64,000 nt of DNA from Streptomyces mangrovisoli (lineage in GTDB: Bacteria > Actinomycetota > Actinomycetes > Streptomycetales > Streptomycetaceae): assembly GCF_000974985.2 (NCBI RefSeq), contig NZ_LAVA02000010.1, positions 91,173 through 155,172 of the forward strand, in the 5' to 3' direction. The notes beneath the pieces were generated by a model. That model made no database searches and was not told the origin of the DNA. It saw nothing but the letters and a program-made list of their open reading frames with translations. This document shows positions 8,796 through 18,051 of the stretch, piece after piece (the first letter of the stretch is position 1; each line of letters starts with the position of its first letter). The position numbers and the translations under genes are program-made.

Positions 8796-9686
8796 GTGGC
8801 GAACGACGGGCCGGTCGTGCACGGCTACCCACATCTGGAGACGGTGCGGGCCGCCGTCACCGCCCTCTACAAGCGGCTGACGCAGCCCACCGTGCGGACC
8901 TTCTCGACCAGCGTGGCCCCGGCCGACGTGGCCTTCTGCGACACCGACGACCTGCATCTGGGGGCGCAGCGGGTGGCCCGGGAGATCGTGCGGCACTTCC
9001 GGCTGCCGGACGCCCGGCTGATCGTCAGCTTCCGCGAGATGACCCACGCCGCGAACGTCGAACTCACCTCGGGGCCCGAGTACTTCGTCGAGCTGAACGA
9101 CCGGTTCCGCACCCATCGCCGGGACATCGGCGCGGCGCTGGCCCACGAGGTGATGCACGTCTACCTGCACCGGCTGGATCTCTCCTTCCCCACGACCGCG
9201 CAGAACGAGATCCTGACCGACACGGCGACGACGTATCTGGGCGCGGGCTGGCTGCTGCTCGACGCCTACCGGGAGGACCAGGCGTCCTCGCAGAAGCTCG
9301 GCTATCTCACGCCGGAGGAGTTCGGGTACGTGCTCGCCAAGCGGGCGCTGGCCTTCGACGAGGACCCGTCGATCTGGTTCACCAGCCCGCAGGCGTACAC
9401 GGCGTACGAGAAGGGGCTGGCGCTGGCCCGGCGGGACGAGCAGCAGCCGCCGCTGACGGCGGCCGGCTGGGCGGGCCGCCGCCGCTACGCGCGCGATCGG
9501 CGCCACGCCCAGGACCACGGCACGGCGCCGGCGGACGTCCCGTACGCCTTCACGCCCGCGACGCCGGGCCCCCTGCGGGTGTCCTTCCCGTGCCCCACCT
9601 GCCACCAGCGCATCCGCGTGCCGGTCCGGGGGCGGGTGCGGGCGCGGTGCGGGCTGTGCGGGACGGTCCTGGAATGCGACACGTGA
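8796..9686 (+). CDS. HExxH metalloprotein with C-terminal zinc ribbon, function unknown
   Basis: 296 aa. A putative zinc peptidase core is shown by HEVMHVYLH (HExxH, with another His three residues on) and a downstream NEILTDTATTYLGAGW segment that could supply the third ligand. The C-terminus holds CPTCHQ...CGLCG, two CxxC pairs separated by a basic stretch, a classical zinc ribbon. No signal peptide, so it is probably cytosolic. GTG at 8796 was chosen: GGGGG lies 7 nt upstream and an in-frame extension is proline/arginine-rich shadow. I do not know a characterised homologue; protease activity is inferred from the motif only. Confidence 0.75.
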   Translation: MANDGPVVHGYPHLETVRAAVTALYKRLTQPTVRTFSTSVAPADVAFCDTDDLHLGAQRVAREIVRHFRLPDARLIVSFREMTHAANVELTSGPEYFVELNDRFRTHRRDIGAALAHEVMHVYLHRLDLSFPTTAQNEILTDTATTYLGAGWLLLDAYREDQASSQKLGYLTPEEFGYVLAKRALAFDEDPSIWFTSPQAYTAYEKGLALARRDEQQPPLTAAGWAGRRRYARDRRHAQDHGTAPADVPYAFTPATPGPLRVSFPCPTCHQRIRVPVRGRVRARCGLCGTVLECDT

Positions 9687-9727
9687 CGCCTCCGGCGGGG
9701 GTGCGTGTGATCGTGCGGGTCCCTCGT

Positions 9728-9784
9728 GGCCGTTCGCGCAGTTCCCCGCGCCCCTGAGGGGCGCGGGGAACTGCGCGAACGGCC
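9728..9784. terminator. Perfect 57-nt palindrome, convergent terminator
   Basis: Arms of 28 nt (9728-9755 and 9757-9784) are exact reverse complements around a single central base. The core is the streptomycete repeat CGCAGTTCCCCGCGCCCC followed by its complement. It lies between convergent genes ending at 9686 and 9819, so it probably works as a bidirectional terminator. Partial copies of the same motif occur near 38810, 38875, 43170 and 43288. Confidence 0.8.
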
Positions 9785-9818
9785 CCCACCGGCCCGCACG
9801 GCGACACAGACGGGGGTG

Positions 9819-10724
9819 TCAGCTGCCGTAGACGCGGCCCGGGGCCTCTGCGTGGGACAGGAGTTCCCGAACCGCCGGCCCCACCTCGGCAGAGGTCCAG
9901 CGGGAGGTGCGGTCGGCCGTGGGGCCGGCCCGCCAGCCCTCCATGACCGTGATCCGGCCGCCCTCCGTCTCGAAGACGCGCCCGCTCACGCCCGCGCTCG
10001 CGGCGGAGCCGAGCCAGACCACGAGCGGGGAGACGTTCTCCGGGGCCATCGCGTCGAAGCCGGAGGCGGGCGCGGCCATGGTCTCGGCGAAGGTCCGCTC
10101 GGTCATCCGGGTGCGGGCGGCCGGGGCGATCGCGTTGACCTGGACGCCGTACCGCGCCAGTTCGGCGGCGGCGACCAGGGTCAGCCCCACGATCCCCGCC
10201 TTCGCGGCGCTGTAGTTGCCCTGCCCGACCGACCCCAGCAGTCCGGCGCCGCTGCCGGTGTTGACGATCCGGGCGTCCGGGGCGCGCCCCGCCCTGGCCT
10301 CGGCGCGCCAGTGCGCGGCGGCGTGCTTCAGCGGCAGGAAATGGCCCGTCAGATGCACCCGCAGCACCGCGTCCCAGTCGTCCTCGCCGAGGTTGACGAG
10401 CATCCGGTCGCGCAGGAACCCGGCGTTGTTGACGAGCGTGTCGAGCCCGCCGTACGCCTCCACGGCCGTCCGCACCAGGGAGCGGGCGCCCTCGGTGGTG
10501 GCGATGTCGCCGCCGTGCGCGACCGCCTCGCCGCCCGCCGCGCGGATCTCCTCGGCGACCTGGGCGGCCGGGCAGCCGGGGCCGGGGGTGCCGTCGAGGC
10601 CGACGCCGAGGTCGTTGACGACGACGCGCGCGCCCTCGGCGGCGAAGGCGAGGGCATGGGCCCGGCCCAGCCCGCGCCCGGCCCCCGTCACCACGACGAC
10701 CCGGCCCTCACAACTGCGGTCCAT
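9819..10724 (-). CDS. SDR-family dehydrogenase, Rv3548c-like
   Basis: 301 aa short-chain dehydrogenase. NAD(P) site TGAGRGLGRAHALAF, NNAG motif, catalytic Ser in NTGSGAGLLGS, then YSAAK. The insertion VVVNDLGVGLDG is the signature of the peroxisomal multifunctional-enzyme/17-beta-HSD4 type hydroxyacyl-CoA dehydrogenases. It is immediately downstream of a second SDR gene (1-nt gap), in the order of Rv3549c-Rv3548c of Mycobacterium tuberculosis, where both belong to the KstR2 steroid ring C/D regulon. The exact step is unassigned. Confidence 0.85.
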   Translation of the reverse strand: MDRSCEGRVVVVTGAGRGLGRAHALAFAAEGARVVVNDLGVGLDGTPGPGCPAAQVAEEIRAAGGEAVAHGGDIATTEGARSLVRTAVEAYGGLDTLVNNAGFLRDRMLVNLGEDDWDAVLRVHLTGHFLPLKHAAAHWRAEARAGRAPDARIVNTGSGAGLLGSVGQGNYSAAKAGIVGLTLVAAAELARYGVQVNAIAPAARTRMTERTFAETMAAPASGFDAMAPENVSPLVVWLGSAASAGVSGRVFETEGGRITVMEGWRAGPTADRTSRWTSAEVGPAVRELLSHAEAPGRVYGS

Positions 10725-10725
10725 C

Positions 10726-11490
10726 TCAACTCCTCTGCGGGTGGTTCACGGGGGATGCGGACAGGAACGCCGGACGTTCCCCGCCGCCGTGGAGCAGGAG
10801 GCTCGCGCCGCTGATGTAGGCGGCTTCGGCCGAGGCGAGGAAGACGGCCGCGGCGCCGATGTCGGCGGGTTCGGCGAGGCGGCCGAGGGGGACCGTCCGC
10901 GCGACGGCCGCGACACCGCTCTCGTCGCCGTAGTGCGCGGCGGCGCGTTCGGTGCGGACCATGCCGACGACGAGCGTGTTGACGCGGACGTCCGGCGCCC
11001 ACTCCACCGCCATCGTGCGGGCGAGGTTCTCCAGTCCGGCCTTGGCCGCGCCGTACGCCGCCGTGCCGGGCGAGGGGCGGCTGCCACTCACGCTGCCGAT
11101 CATCACGACGCTGCCCCGGGCCCGCTTCAGCAGCGGATACGCGGCGAGGGAGGCGGTCAGCGGGGCGAGCAGGTTCAGCTCGACGACCCGGGCGTGCCGC
11201 TCCGCGTCCCCCTCGGCCAGCGGCCGGTACGGCCCCCCGCCCGCGTTGTTGACGAGCACGTCGAGCCGTGGCAGGGCGCCGAAGAAGGCGTCCACGTCGG
11301 CCCGGACGCGCAGATCGAGGGGCGCGAACTCCACGCCGGGAAGCGGCTGCTCAGGTGGCCTGCGGGCGCAGACGAGCACCCGCGCGCCGGTCTCCGCGAA
11401 GGCCCGCGCGATGCCCGCGCCGACCCCCCGGGTGCCGCCGGTGACGAGCACGGTCCGGCCGCCCGGCCGCGGTGCGTGCGAGTTGTCCAC
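10726..11490 (-). CDS. SDR-family dehydrogenase, Rv3549c-like
   Basis: 254 aa. TGGTRGVGAGIARAF nucleotide site, NNAGGG, Ser in IGSVSGSRP, YGAAK, and a C-terminal SGASLLLHGGGERPAF typical of FabG-like SDRs. GTG start at 11490 has GGGAGGG 4 nt upstream. First gene of the leftward arm of the steroid cluster, 47 bp from the KstR2-like operator shared with the divergent echA20 gene. Predicted to oxidise a hydroxyacyl-CoA intermediate; substrate is inferred from context. Confidence 0.85.
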   Translation of the reverse strand: MDNSHAPRPGGRTVLVTGGTRGVGAGIARAFAETGARVLVCARRPPEQPLPGVEFAPLDLRVRADVDAFFGALPRLDVLVNNAGGGPYRPLAEGDAERHARVVELNLLAPLTASLAAYPLLKRARGSVVMIGSVSGSRPSPGTAAYGAAKAGLENLARTMAVEWAPDVRVNTLVVGMVRTERAAAHYGDESGVAAVARTVPLGRLAEPADIGAAAVFLASAEAAYISGASLLLHGGGERPAFLSASPVNHPQRS

Positions 11491-11537
11491 AGGCCCTCCC
11501 GCTGCGATCCGGCTGCTGCTAGCTTCGAGTCACACCT

Positions 11538-11551
11538 AACAAACGTTTGGT
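11538..11551. promoter_or_regulatory. KstR2-like operator 1
   Basis: Minus-strand ACCAAACGTTTGTT (plus-strand AACAAACGTTTGGT). It contains the perfect palindrome CAAACGTTTG and fits the published mycobacterial KstR2 motif AnCAAGnnCTTGnT (recalled) with one change per half. It sits in the 98-bp divergent region between the Rv3549c-like gene and echA20, and a nearly identical site is found at the cluster's other divergent promoter. Confidence 0.78.
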
Positions 11552-11588
11552 GGAAAGGAAGCCGAGTGCGAAGGTAGCTGATGCGCCC

Positions 11589-12413
11589 ATGGGTGTCTCC
11601 ACCTCGGCCCCGGAAAAGGGGATTTCCGTCGTCACGGTCGACTTCCCGCCGGTGAACGCGCTGCCGGTGCGCGGCTGGTTCGCCCTGGCCGACGCCGTGC
11701 GGGCGGCGGGCCGCGACCCGGACGTCCGGTGCGTGCTGCTGGCGGCGGAGGGCCGCGGGTTCAACGCGGGCGTGGACATCAAGGAGATACAGGCGGGCGG
11801 TCAGCAGGCGCTGATCGGCGCCAACCACGGCTGCGCGGCGGCGTTCGCCGCGGTGTACGAGTGCGAGACGCCGGTCGTGGCGGCGGTGCAGGGGTTCTGC
11901 CTGGGCGGCGGGATCGGCCTGGTGGGCAACGCGGACGCGATCGTGGCGAGTGACGACGCCCGCTTCGGGCTGCCCGAGCTGGACCGGGGCGCGCTCGGCG
12001 CGGCGACGCATCTGGCCCGGCTGGTGCCGCAGCACCTGATGCGCGCCCTGTACTACACGGCGCGCACGGCGACCGCGGCCGAGTTGCACGCGCACGGATC
12101 GGTGTGGCGGGTGGCACCGCGCGCCGGGCTGCGGGCGGCGGCGCTGGAGCTGGCGCGGGAGATCGCCGCGAAGGACGGGCGGCTGCTGCGCATGGCCAAG
12201 GCGGCGATCAACGGCATCGATCCGGTCGACGTCCGCCGCAGCTACCGCTTCGAGCAGGGCTTCACCTTCGAGGCGAACCTCAGCGGACTCGCCGACCGGG
12301 TCCGCGACACGTTCGGCAAGCACGACACGTCCGGGGAGCACAGCGAGCAGGACACGTCCGGGAAGCACGACACGTCCGGAGAGCACGTCACGTTCGGGAA
12401 GGAGGGCGGATAG
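11589..12413 (+). CDS. echA20: Enoyl-CoA hydratase/isomerase family ring-opening hydrolase EchA20
   Basis: 274 aa crotonase-fold protein. CoA and oxyanion-hole elements: RGFNAGVDIKEI and VQGFCLGGGIGLVGNADAIVA; active-site region FGLPELDRGALGAATHLARLVP. In mycobacteria EchA20 hydrolytically opens steroid ring D of the bicyclic HIEC-CoA intermediate. Start at 11589 is chosen because the frame upstream runs into the operator; a GTG at 11550 cannot be excluded. The last ~35 residues are an unusual hydrophilic tail of repeated HDTSGE/K units, encoded by near-identical DNA repeats and absent from the family. It abuts ipdA with no gap. Confidence 0.88.
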   Translation: MGVSTSAPEKGISVVTVDFPPVNALPVRGWFALADAVRAAGRDPDVRCVLLAAEGRGFNAGVDIKEIQAGGQQALIGANHGCAAAFAAVYECETPVVAAVQGFCLGGGIGLVGNADAIVASDDARFGLPELDRGALGAATHLARLVPQHLMRALYYTARTATAAELHAHGSVWRVAPRAGLRAAALELAREIAAKDGRLLRMAKAAINGIDPVDVRRSYRFEQGFTFEANLSGLADRVRDTFGKHDTSGEHSEQDTSGKHDTSGEHVTFGKEGG

Positions 12414-13262
12414 ATGGCCGACAAGACGATGACCGCCGACGAGGCCGTCTCCCGGCTGGAGAGCGGGATGACCCTCGGCATCGGCGGCTGGGGCTCCCGG
12501 CGCAAGCCGATGGCACTGGTCAGAGCGGTGCTCCGGGCCGGGATCGGTGATCTCACCGTGGTGTCGTGCGGCGGCCCGGACGTCGGGATGCTCGCCGCCG
12601 CGGGCCGGGTGCGCCGACTGGTCGCCGCGTTCGTCACCCTCGACTCCGTCCCCCTGGAGCCGCACTACCGGGCGGCGCGGGAGAGCGGGGCGCTGGAGCT
12701 GACGGAACTCGACGAGGCGATGTTCCTGTGGGGGCTGCGCGCGGCCGCGCACCGGCTGCCGTTCCTGCCGGTCCGGGCGGGGATCGGCTCGGACGTCATG
12801 CGGGTCAACCCCGGCCTGCGCACGGTCACTTCGCCCTACGACGACGGAGAGACGTTCGTCGCCGTGCCCGCCCTGCGGCTGGACGCGGCCCTGGTCCACG
12901 TCAACCGCGCGGACCGGCAGGGCAACGGGCAGTACCTGGGCCCGGACCCGTACTTCGACGACCTGTTCTGCGCGGCGGCAAAGGCGGCGTACGTCTCGTG
13001 CGAACGGATCGTGGACACGGCGGAGCTGACCAAGGCGGCCGCCCCGCAGACCCTGCTCGTCGGACGGCACACGGTGACCGGGGTGGTGGAGGCGCCGAAC
13101 GGCGCGCACTTCACGTCCTGCGCCCCGGACTACGGCCGGGACGAGCCGTTCCAGCGGGAGTACGCGTCGACGCCCTGGCCCCAATTCGCGCAGCGGTTCC
13201 TGGGCGGCGACGAACAGGCCTACCGCGCGGCCGTCCGCGCCTGGCAGGAGGAGCGGTCGTGA
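12414..13262 (+). CDS. ipdA: COCHEA-CoA hydrolase subunit IpdA
   Basis: 282 aa, family I CoA-transferase alpha-subunit fold: GMTLGIGGWGSRRKPMALVRA near residues 19-39, VVSCGGPDVGML, and ELTELDEAMFLWGLRAAAHRLPFLPVRAG. In M. tuberculosis IpdA and IpdB form the hydrolase that opens the last steroid ring. ATG at 12414 follows the echA20 stop directly. The stop overlaps the ipdB GTG start (GTGA), as expected for subunits made in equal amounts. Confidence 0.92.
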   Translation: MADKTMTADEAVSRLESGMTLGIGGWGSRRKPMALVRAVLRAGIGDLTVVSCGGPDVGMLAAAGRVRRLVAAFVTLDSVPLEPHYRAARESGALELTELDEAMFLWGLRAAAHRLPFLPVRAGIGSDVMRVNPGLRTVTSPYDDGETFVAVPALRLDAALVHVNRADRQGNGQYLGPDPYFDDLFCAAAKAAYVSCERIVDTAELTKAAAPQTLLVGRHTVTGVVEAPNGAHFTSCAPDYGRDEPFQREYASTPWPQFAQRFLGGDEQAYRAAVRAWQEERS

Positions 13263-14113
13263 ACGATCTGAACGGGCCTCCGCCCCCGCCCCCGCCCGCT
13301 CCGCCGACGCGCGCCGAGTACTGCGTGATCGCGTGCGCCGAGACCTGGCGGGGCGCGGGCGAGATCCTGGCGAGCCCCATGGGGCTGATCCCCTCCCTCG
13401 GCGCCCGGCTGGCCCGGCTGACGTTCGCGCCGGACCTGCTGCTGACCGACGGCGAGGCGCTGCTGGTGGGCGCCGACGGCACGACGGAGGGCTGGCTGCC
13501 GTACCGCAGGCATCTGGATCTGGTCACCGGCGGGCGGCGGCACGTGATGATGGGGGCGAGCCAGCTCGACCGGTTCGGCAACCAGAACATCTCCTGCGTC
13601 GGCGACTGGGAAAGACCGCGCAGGCAGCTGCTCGGGGTGCGCGGGGCGCCGGTCAACACCCTCAACAATCCGACCAGTTACTGGGTCCCCCGGCACTCCC
13701 GGCGGGTGTTCGTGGAGCGCGTCGACATGGTGTGCGGGGTGGGGTACGACCGGGCGGCGGCCCATCCGGGCGCGGCACGCTTCCACCGGATCGCGCGGGT
13801 CGTCTCCGACCTCGGCGTGTTCGACTTCGCCACACCCGACCGCTCGATGCGGCTGGCCTCGCTGCATCCGGGGGTCGACGTCGAACAGGTCTTGGCGGCC
13901 ACCGGGTTCGCGCCGGCCGTGCCGGACGAGGTGCCCACGACCCGGGAGCCGACCGGCGCGGAGCTGCGGCTGATCCGCGAGGTCCTGGACCCGGGCGGCA
14001 CCCGCGCCCGGGAGGTCCCCGAGCCCGGCCCGGCGACGGGGGCGGCGGCCGGGACGGGGACGGCGGCGGCGGGAACGGGGCCGGCGGCAGCGGGAACGGG
14101 GGCGGGGGCCTGA
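13259..14113 (+). CDS. ipdB: COCHEA-CoA hydrolase subunit IpdB
   Basis: 284 aa, CoA-transferase beta-like partner of IpdA. Conserved parts include YCVIACAETWRGAGEILASPMG, the segment HVMMGASQLDRFGNQNIS, and a long NTLNNPTSYWVPRHSRRVF stretch. GTG start 13259 has GGAG upstream. Both ends carry atypical low-complexity additions: a run of prolines after residue 5, and a C-terminal Gly/Ala/Thr tail from about residue 255 encoded by GGGACGGG-type repeats. Stop overlaps the ipdC start (TGATG). Confidence 0.9.
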   Translation: MNDLNGPPPPPPPAPPTRAEYCVIACAETWRGAGEILASPMGLIPSLGARLARLTFAPDLLLTDGEALLVGADGTTEGWLPYRRHLDLVTGGRRHVMMGASQLDRFGNQNISCVGDWERPRRQLLGVRGAPVNTLNNPTSYWVPRHSRRVFVERVDMVCGVGYDRAAAHPGAARFHRIARVVSDLGVFDFATPDRSMRLASLHPGVDVEQVLAATGFAPAVPDEVPTTREPTGAELRLIREVLDPGGTRAREVPEPGPATGAAAGTGTAAAGTGPAAAGTGAGA

Positions 14114-15264
14114 TGGAGACCGCGCTGACCCGGCTGACCGGGGTGCGCCATCCGATCGTGCAGGCGGGCATGGGCTGGGTGGCGGGCCCCCGGCTGGTCT
14201 CGGCGGCGGCGAACGCGGGCGCGCTCGGCGTCCTCGCCTCGGCGACGATGACACCGGACCGGCTGCGCGCGGCGATACGCGAGGTCGCGGCGCGGACCGC
14301 GGCGCCCTTCGGGGTCAATCTGCGGGCCGACGCGTCGGACGCCGTCGAGCGGGCCGAGATCCTGATCGAGGAGGGCGTGCGGGTGGCGTCCTTCGCGCTC
14401 GCCCCCTCGGCCGCGCTGATCGGCCGGCTCAAGGAGGCGGGGGTGGTGGTCGTCCCCTCGGTCGGGGCGCGACGGCACGCGGAGAAGGTCGCCGCGTGGG
14501 GCGCGGACGCGGTGATCGTGCAGGGCGGGGAGGGCGGCGGACACACCGGCCCGGTCGCGACGAGCGTGCTGCTGCCGCAGGTGGTCGACGCGGTGCGGAT
14601 ACCCGTCGTGGCCGCGGGCGGGTTCTTCGACGGGCGCGGGCTGGTGGCGGCGCTGGCGTACGGCGCGGCGGGCGTCGCGATGGGCACGCGGTTCCTGCTG
14701 ACGTCGGACTCGGCGGTGCCGGAGGCCGTGAAGGCGCGCTATCTGGCGGCGACGGTGCACGACGTCACCGTCACCACGGCGGTGGACGGCCTGCCGCACC
14801 GGATGCTGCGCAGCGATCTGGTGGCCGCGCTGGAGCGGTCCGGACCGGCGCGGTCGCTGCTGCGGGCCGTGCGCCACGCGGTGGCCTTCCGCCGGGTCTC
14901 CGGGATCGGCGGGATGCGGCTGGTGCGTGACGGGCTCGCCCTGAAGCGCGCGAAGGAACTGACCTGGAGCCAGGTGCTGCTGGCCGCGAACACCCCCATG
15001 CTGCTGAAGTCGGCAATGGTGGACGGGCGTACGGACGCGGGGGTGATGGCCGCGGGGCAGGTGGCGGGGGTGATCACGGACCTGCCGTCGTGCGCGGATC
15101 TGGTGGCCCGGGTGATGGCGGAGGCGGAGGCGACCCTGGCGGCGCTGACCGCCCCCTTGCCGGCACCCGCGCCCGCCTCGGCTCCCTCACCCACCTCCGC
15201 CCCGGCTCCCGCACCCACGCCCGCCTCGGCCTCCGCCCCCGCCCCCGACCCCCAGGCCGGCTGA
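14113..15264 (+). CDS. ipdC: Flavin-dependent reductase IpdC (nitronate monooxygenase-like)
   Basis: 383 aa TIM-barrel FMN protein of the 2-nitropropane dioxygenase family: GVRHPIVQAGMGWVAGP at the N-terminus, FGVNLRADASD, IVQGGEGGGHTGP (phosphate-binding region) and VVAAGGFFDGRGLVAAL with AAGVAMGTRF. In mycobacteria IpdC acts on a HIP-CoA-derived intermediate before ring opening. The family domain ends near residue 345; the remaining tail is an Ala/Pro/Ser repeat. Its stop is 12 bp from the convergent fadA6 stop. Confidence 0.87.
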   Translation: METALTRLTGVRHPIVQAGMGWVAGPRLVSAAANAGALGVLASATMTPDRLRAAIREVAARTAAPFGVNLRADASDAVERAEILIEEGVRVASFALAPSAALIGRLKEAGVVVVPSVGARRHAEKVAAWGADAVIVQGGEGGGHTGPVATSVLLPQVVDAVRIPVVAAGGFFDGRGLVAALAYGAAGVAMGTRFLLTSDSAVPEAVKARYLAATVHDVTVTTAVDGLPHRMLRSDLVAALERSGPARSLLRAVRHAVAFRRVSGIGGMRLVRDGLALKRAKELTWSQVLLAANTPMLLKSAMVDGRTDAGVMAAGQVAGVITDLPSCADLVARVMAEAEATLAALTAPLPAPAPASAPSPTSAPAPAPTPASASAPAPDPQAG

Positions 15265-15276
15265 GCGGCCCGTCCC

Positions 15277-16437
<1,161 letters not shown>

Positions 16438-16471
16438 GGCGACTCCTCGCTGGGACGAGTGGAAGAACGGC

Positions 16472-17104
16472 TCAGGTGCGTACGGCGATCCCGTCCAGCA
16501 CCATCGACAGGTACTGCCGGGCGATCTCCTCGGGGCTGTGCTGTCCGCCGGGCCGGTACCAGGACGCGGCGACCCAGACGGTGTCGCGCACGAACCGGTA
16601 GGTGAGCCGGACGTCGAGGTCGGCGCGGAAGACCCGGGCCGCGACCCCGCGCTCCAGCGTCGACAGCCACGCGGTCTCGAACTTGCGCTGGGACGCGGCG
16701 AGGAAGGTGAAGCGCTCCTGCGCGGCCAGCTGCCTGCTCTCCTTCTGGTAGATCGCGACGGCGGCGCGGTGCCGGTCGATCTCCCGGAACGACTCGGTGA
16801 CCAGGGCCTCCAGCGTCTCGCGGGGTCCCAGCTCGGCGCCCAGGACGGTGTCGTAGCCGTCCCAGAGCTCGTCGAGGAAGCCGCGCAGGATCTCCTCCAG
16901 CATCGACTCCTTGGAGTCGAAGTGGTAGTAGAGGCTGCCCGCGAGCATCCCCGCGTGGTCGGCGATCTTGCGGACGGTGGTGGCGTTGTAGCCCTGTTCG
17001 GCGAACACCTCGGCGGCGGTGTCGAGGAGTTCGCGACGCCGGGCCTGGGCGGCCGCCGCGGGCTTCTTCACGGCGGTCACCTGGGGCTTCTTCTTGGTCG
17101 GCAC
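16472..17104 (-). CDS. kstR2: TetR-family repressor KstR2
   Basis: 210 aa. N-terminal basic tail, then a TetR DNA-binding domain: RRRELLDTAAEVFAEQGYNATTV, IADHAGMLAGSLYYHFDSKE. The following helical domain would bind the ligand; mycobacterial KstR2 is released by HIP-CoA. The identity rests on the HTH domain plus exact context between fadA6 and ipdF. Two matching operators flank the cluster's divergent promoters, one of them upstream of ipdF-kstR2-fadA6, implying autoregulation. Confidence 0.88.
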   Translation of the reverse strand: MPTKKKPQVTAVKKPAAAAQARRRELLDTAAEVFAEQGYNATTVRKIADHAGMLAGSLYYHFDSKESMLEEILRGFLDELWDGYDTVLGAELGPRETLEALVTESFREIDRHRAAVAIYQKESRQLAAQERFTFLAASQRKFETAWLSTLERGVAARVFRADLDVRLTYRFVRDTVWVAASWYRPGGQHSPEEIARQYLSMVLDGIAVRT

Positions 17105-17152
17105 GGTCCCATTGTGGTCCTAGCGGTACGGGGCTGTTGCGGCTGTCGCGGC

Positions 17153-17968
17153 TCAGGGGTGCTGGCTGCTGACGGAGAGGACCTCCCCGGTCAGGTAGGA
17201 GGCGTAGGGGGAGGCCAGGAAGACGATCGTGTTGGCCACCTCCCAGGGCTGCGCGGACCGTCCGAGCGCCTCGCGGGCGGTCAGGTCGGCGAGCAGCTCA
17301 GGGGTGGTGACCTTCGCGAGGTGGGGGTGGACAGCGAGGCTCGGGGAGACCGCGTTGACCCGGACGCCGAACGCGGCGGCCTCGACCGCCGCGCAGCGGG
17401 TCAGCGCCATCACGCCCGCCTTGGCCGCCGCGTAGTGCGCCTGCCCGGCCTGGGCGCGCCAGCCGACGACGGAGGCGTTGTTCACGATCGTGCCGCCCGA
17501 GCCCTGGGCGCGGAAGCGGCGCAGCGCGGCGCGGGTGCAGCGGAAGGTGCCGTTCAGGGTGACGTCCAGGACCTTCGACCACTGCTCGTCGGTCATGTCG
17601 GCCAGGTTCGAAGTGCCGCCGAGACCGGCGTTGTTGACCACCACGTCCAGTCGGCCGTGCAGACGTACGGCGGTGTCGAACAGGGCTTGGACCTGGTTCT
17701 CGTCGGTCACGTCGCAGGGGGCCGCGGCCACCGCGTCCGCGCCGAACTCGGCGGCCAGCGCGGCCTCGTGCTCCTTCAGGCGGCGCGGGTGGGCGTCGCT
17801 GAGCAGCACCCGCGCGCCCTCCTCCAGGAAGCGGCGGGCGGTCGCGCCGCCGATGCCGGTGCCGGCGGCGGCGGTGACGACGGCGCTGCGGCCGCGCAGC
17901 AGCCCGTGCCCGGCGACGTACTCCGGCGGGTCCGCGGGCCGTCGGGGCGGCCTCTCGACGCCTGTCAT
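17153..17968 (-). CDS. ipdF: SDR-family dehydrogenase IpdF
   Basis: 271 aa. Nucleotide-binding TAAAGTGIGGATARRF, NNAGLGG, catalytic Ser in NNASVVGWRAQ, and YAAAK. The sequence GTGIGGATA and the C-terminal ASYLTGEVLSVSSQHP fit the IpdF/Rv3559c branch, which oxidises the hydroxyl of the HIP-CoA-derived ring intermediate. First gene of the leftward ipdF-kstR2-fadA6 unit; a TAGGTT hexamer (about 17978-17983, minus) directly next to the operator could be its -10 element. Confidence 0.87.
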   Translation of the reverse strand: MTGVERPPRRPADPPEYVAGHGLLRGRSAVVTAAAGTGIGGATARRFLEEGARVLLSDAHPRRLKEHEAALAAEFGADAVAAAPCDVTDENQVQALFDTAVRLHGRLDVVVNNAGLGGTSNLADMTDEQWSKVLDVTLNGTFRCTRAALRRFRAQGSGGTIVNNASVVGWRAQAGQAHYAAAKAGVMALTRCAAVEAAAFGVRVNAVSPSLAVHPHLAKVTTPELLADLTAREALGRSAQPWEVANTIVFLASPYASYLTGEVLSVSSQHP

Positions 17969-17984
17969 GGCAGCACGCTAACCT

Positions 17985-17998
17985 ACCAAACACTTGTT
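17985..17998. promoter_or_regulatory. KstR2-like operator 2
   Basis: ACCAAACACTTGTT on the plus strand. The right half CTTGnT matches the recalled KstR2 motif AnCAAGnnCTTGnT exactly, and only one base differs in the left half. It differs from operator 1 at two central positions (ACCAAACGTTTGTT). It lies between ipdF and fadE30, where it can control both arms. Confidence 0.82.
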
Positions 17999-18051
17999 AG
18001 GGAAGATTGGGGACGCCCCGGCCGCCGGGACGGCTGCGGAAGGAGGACGCG

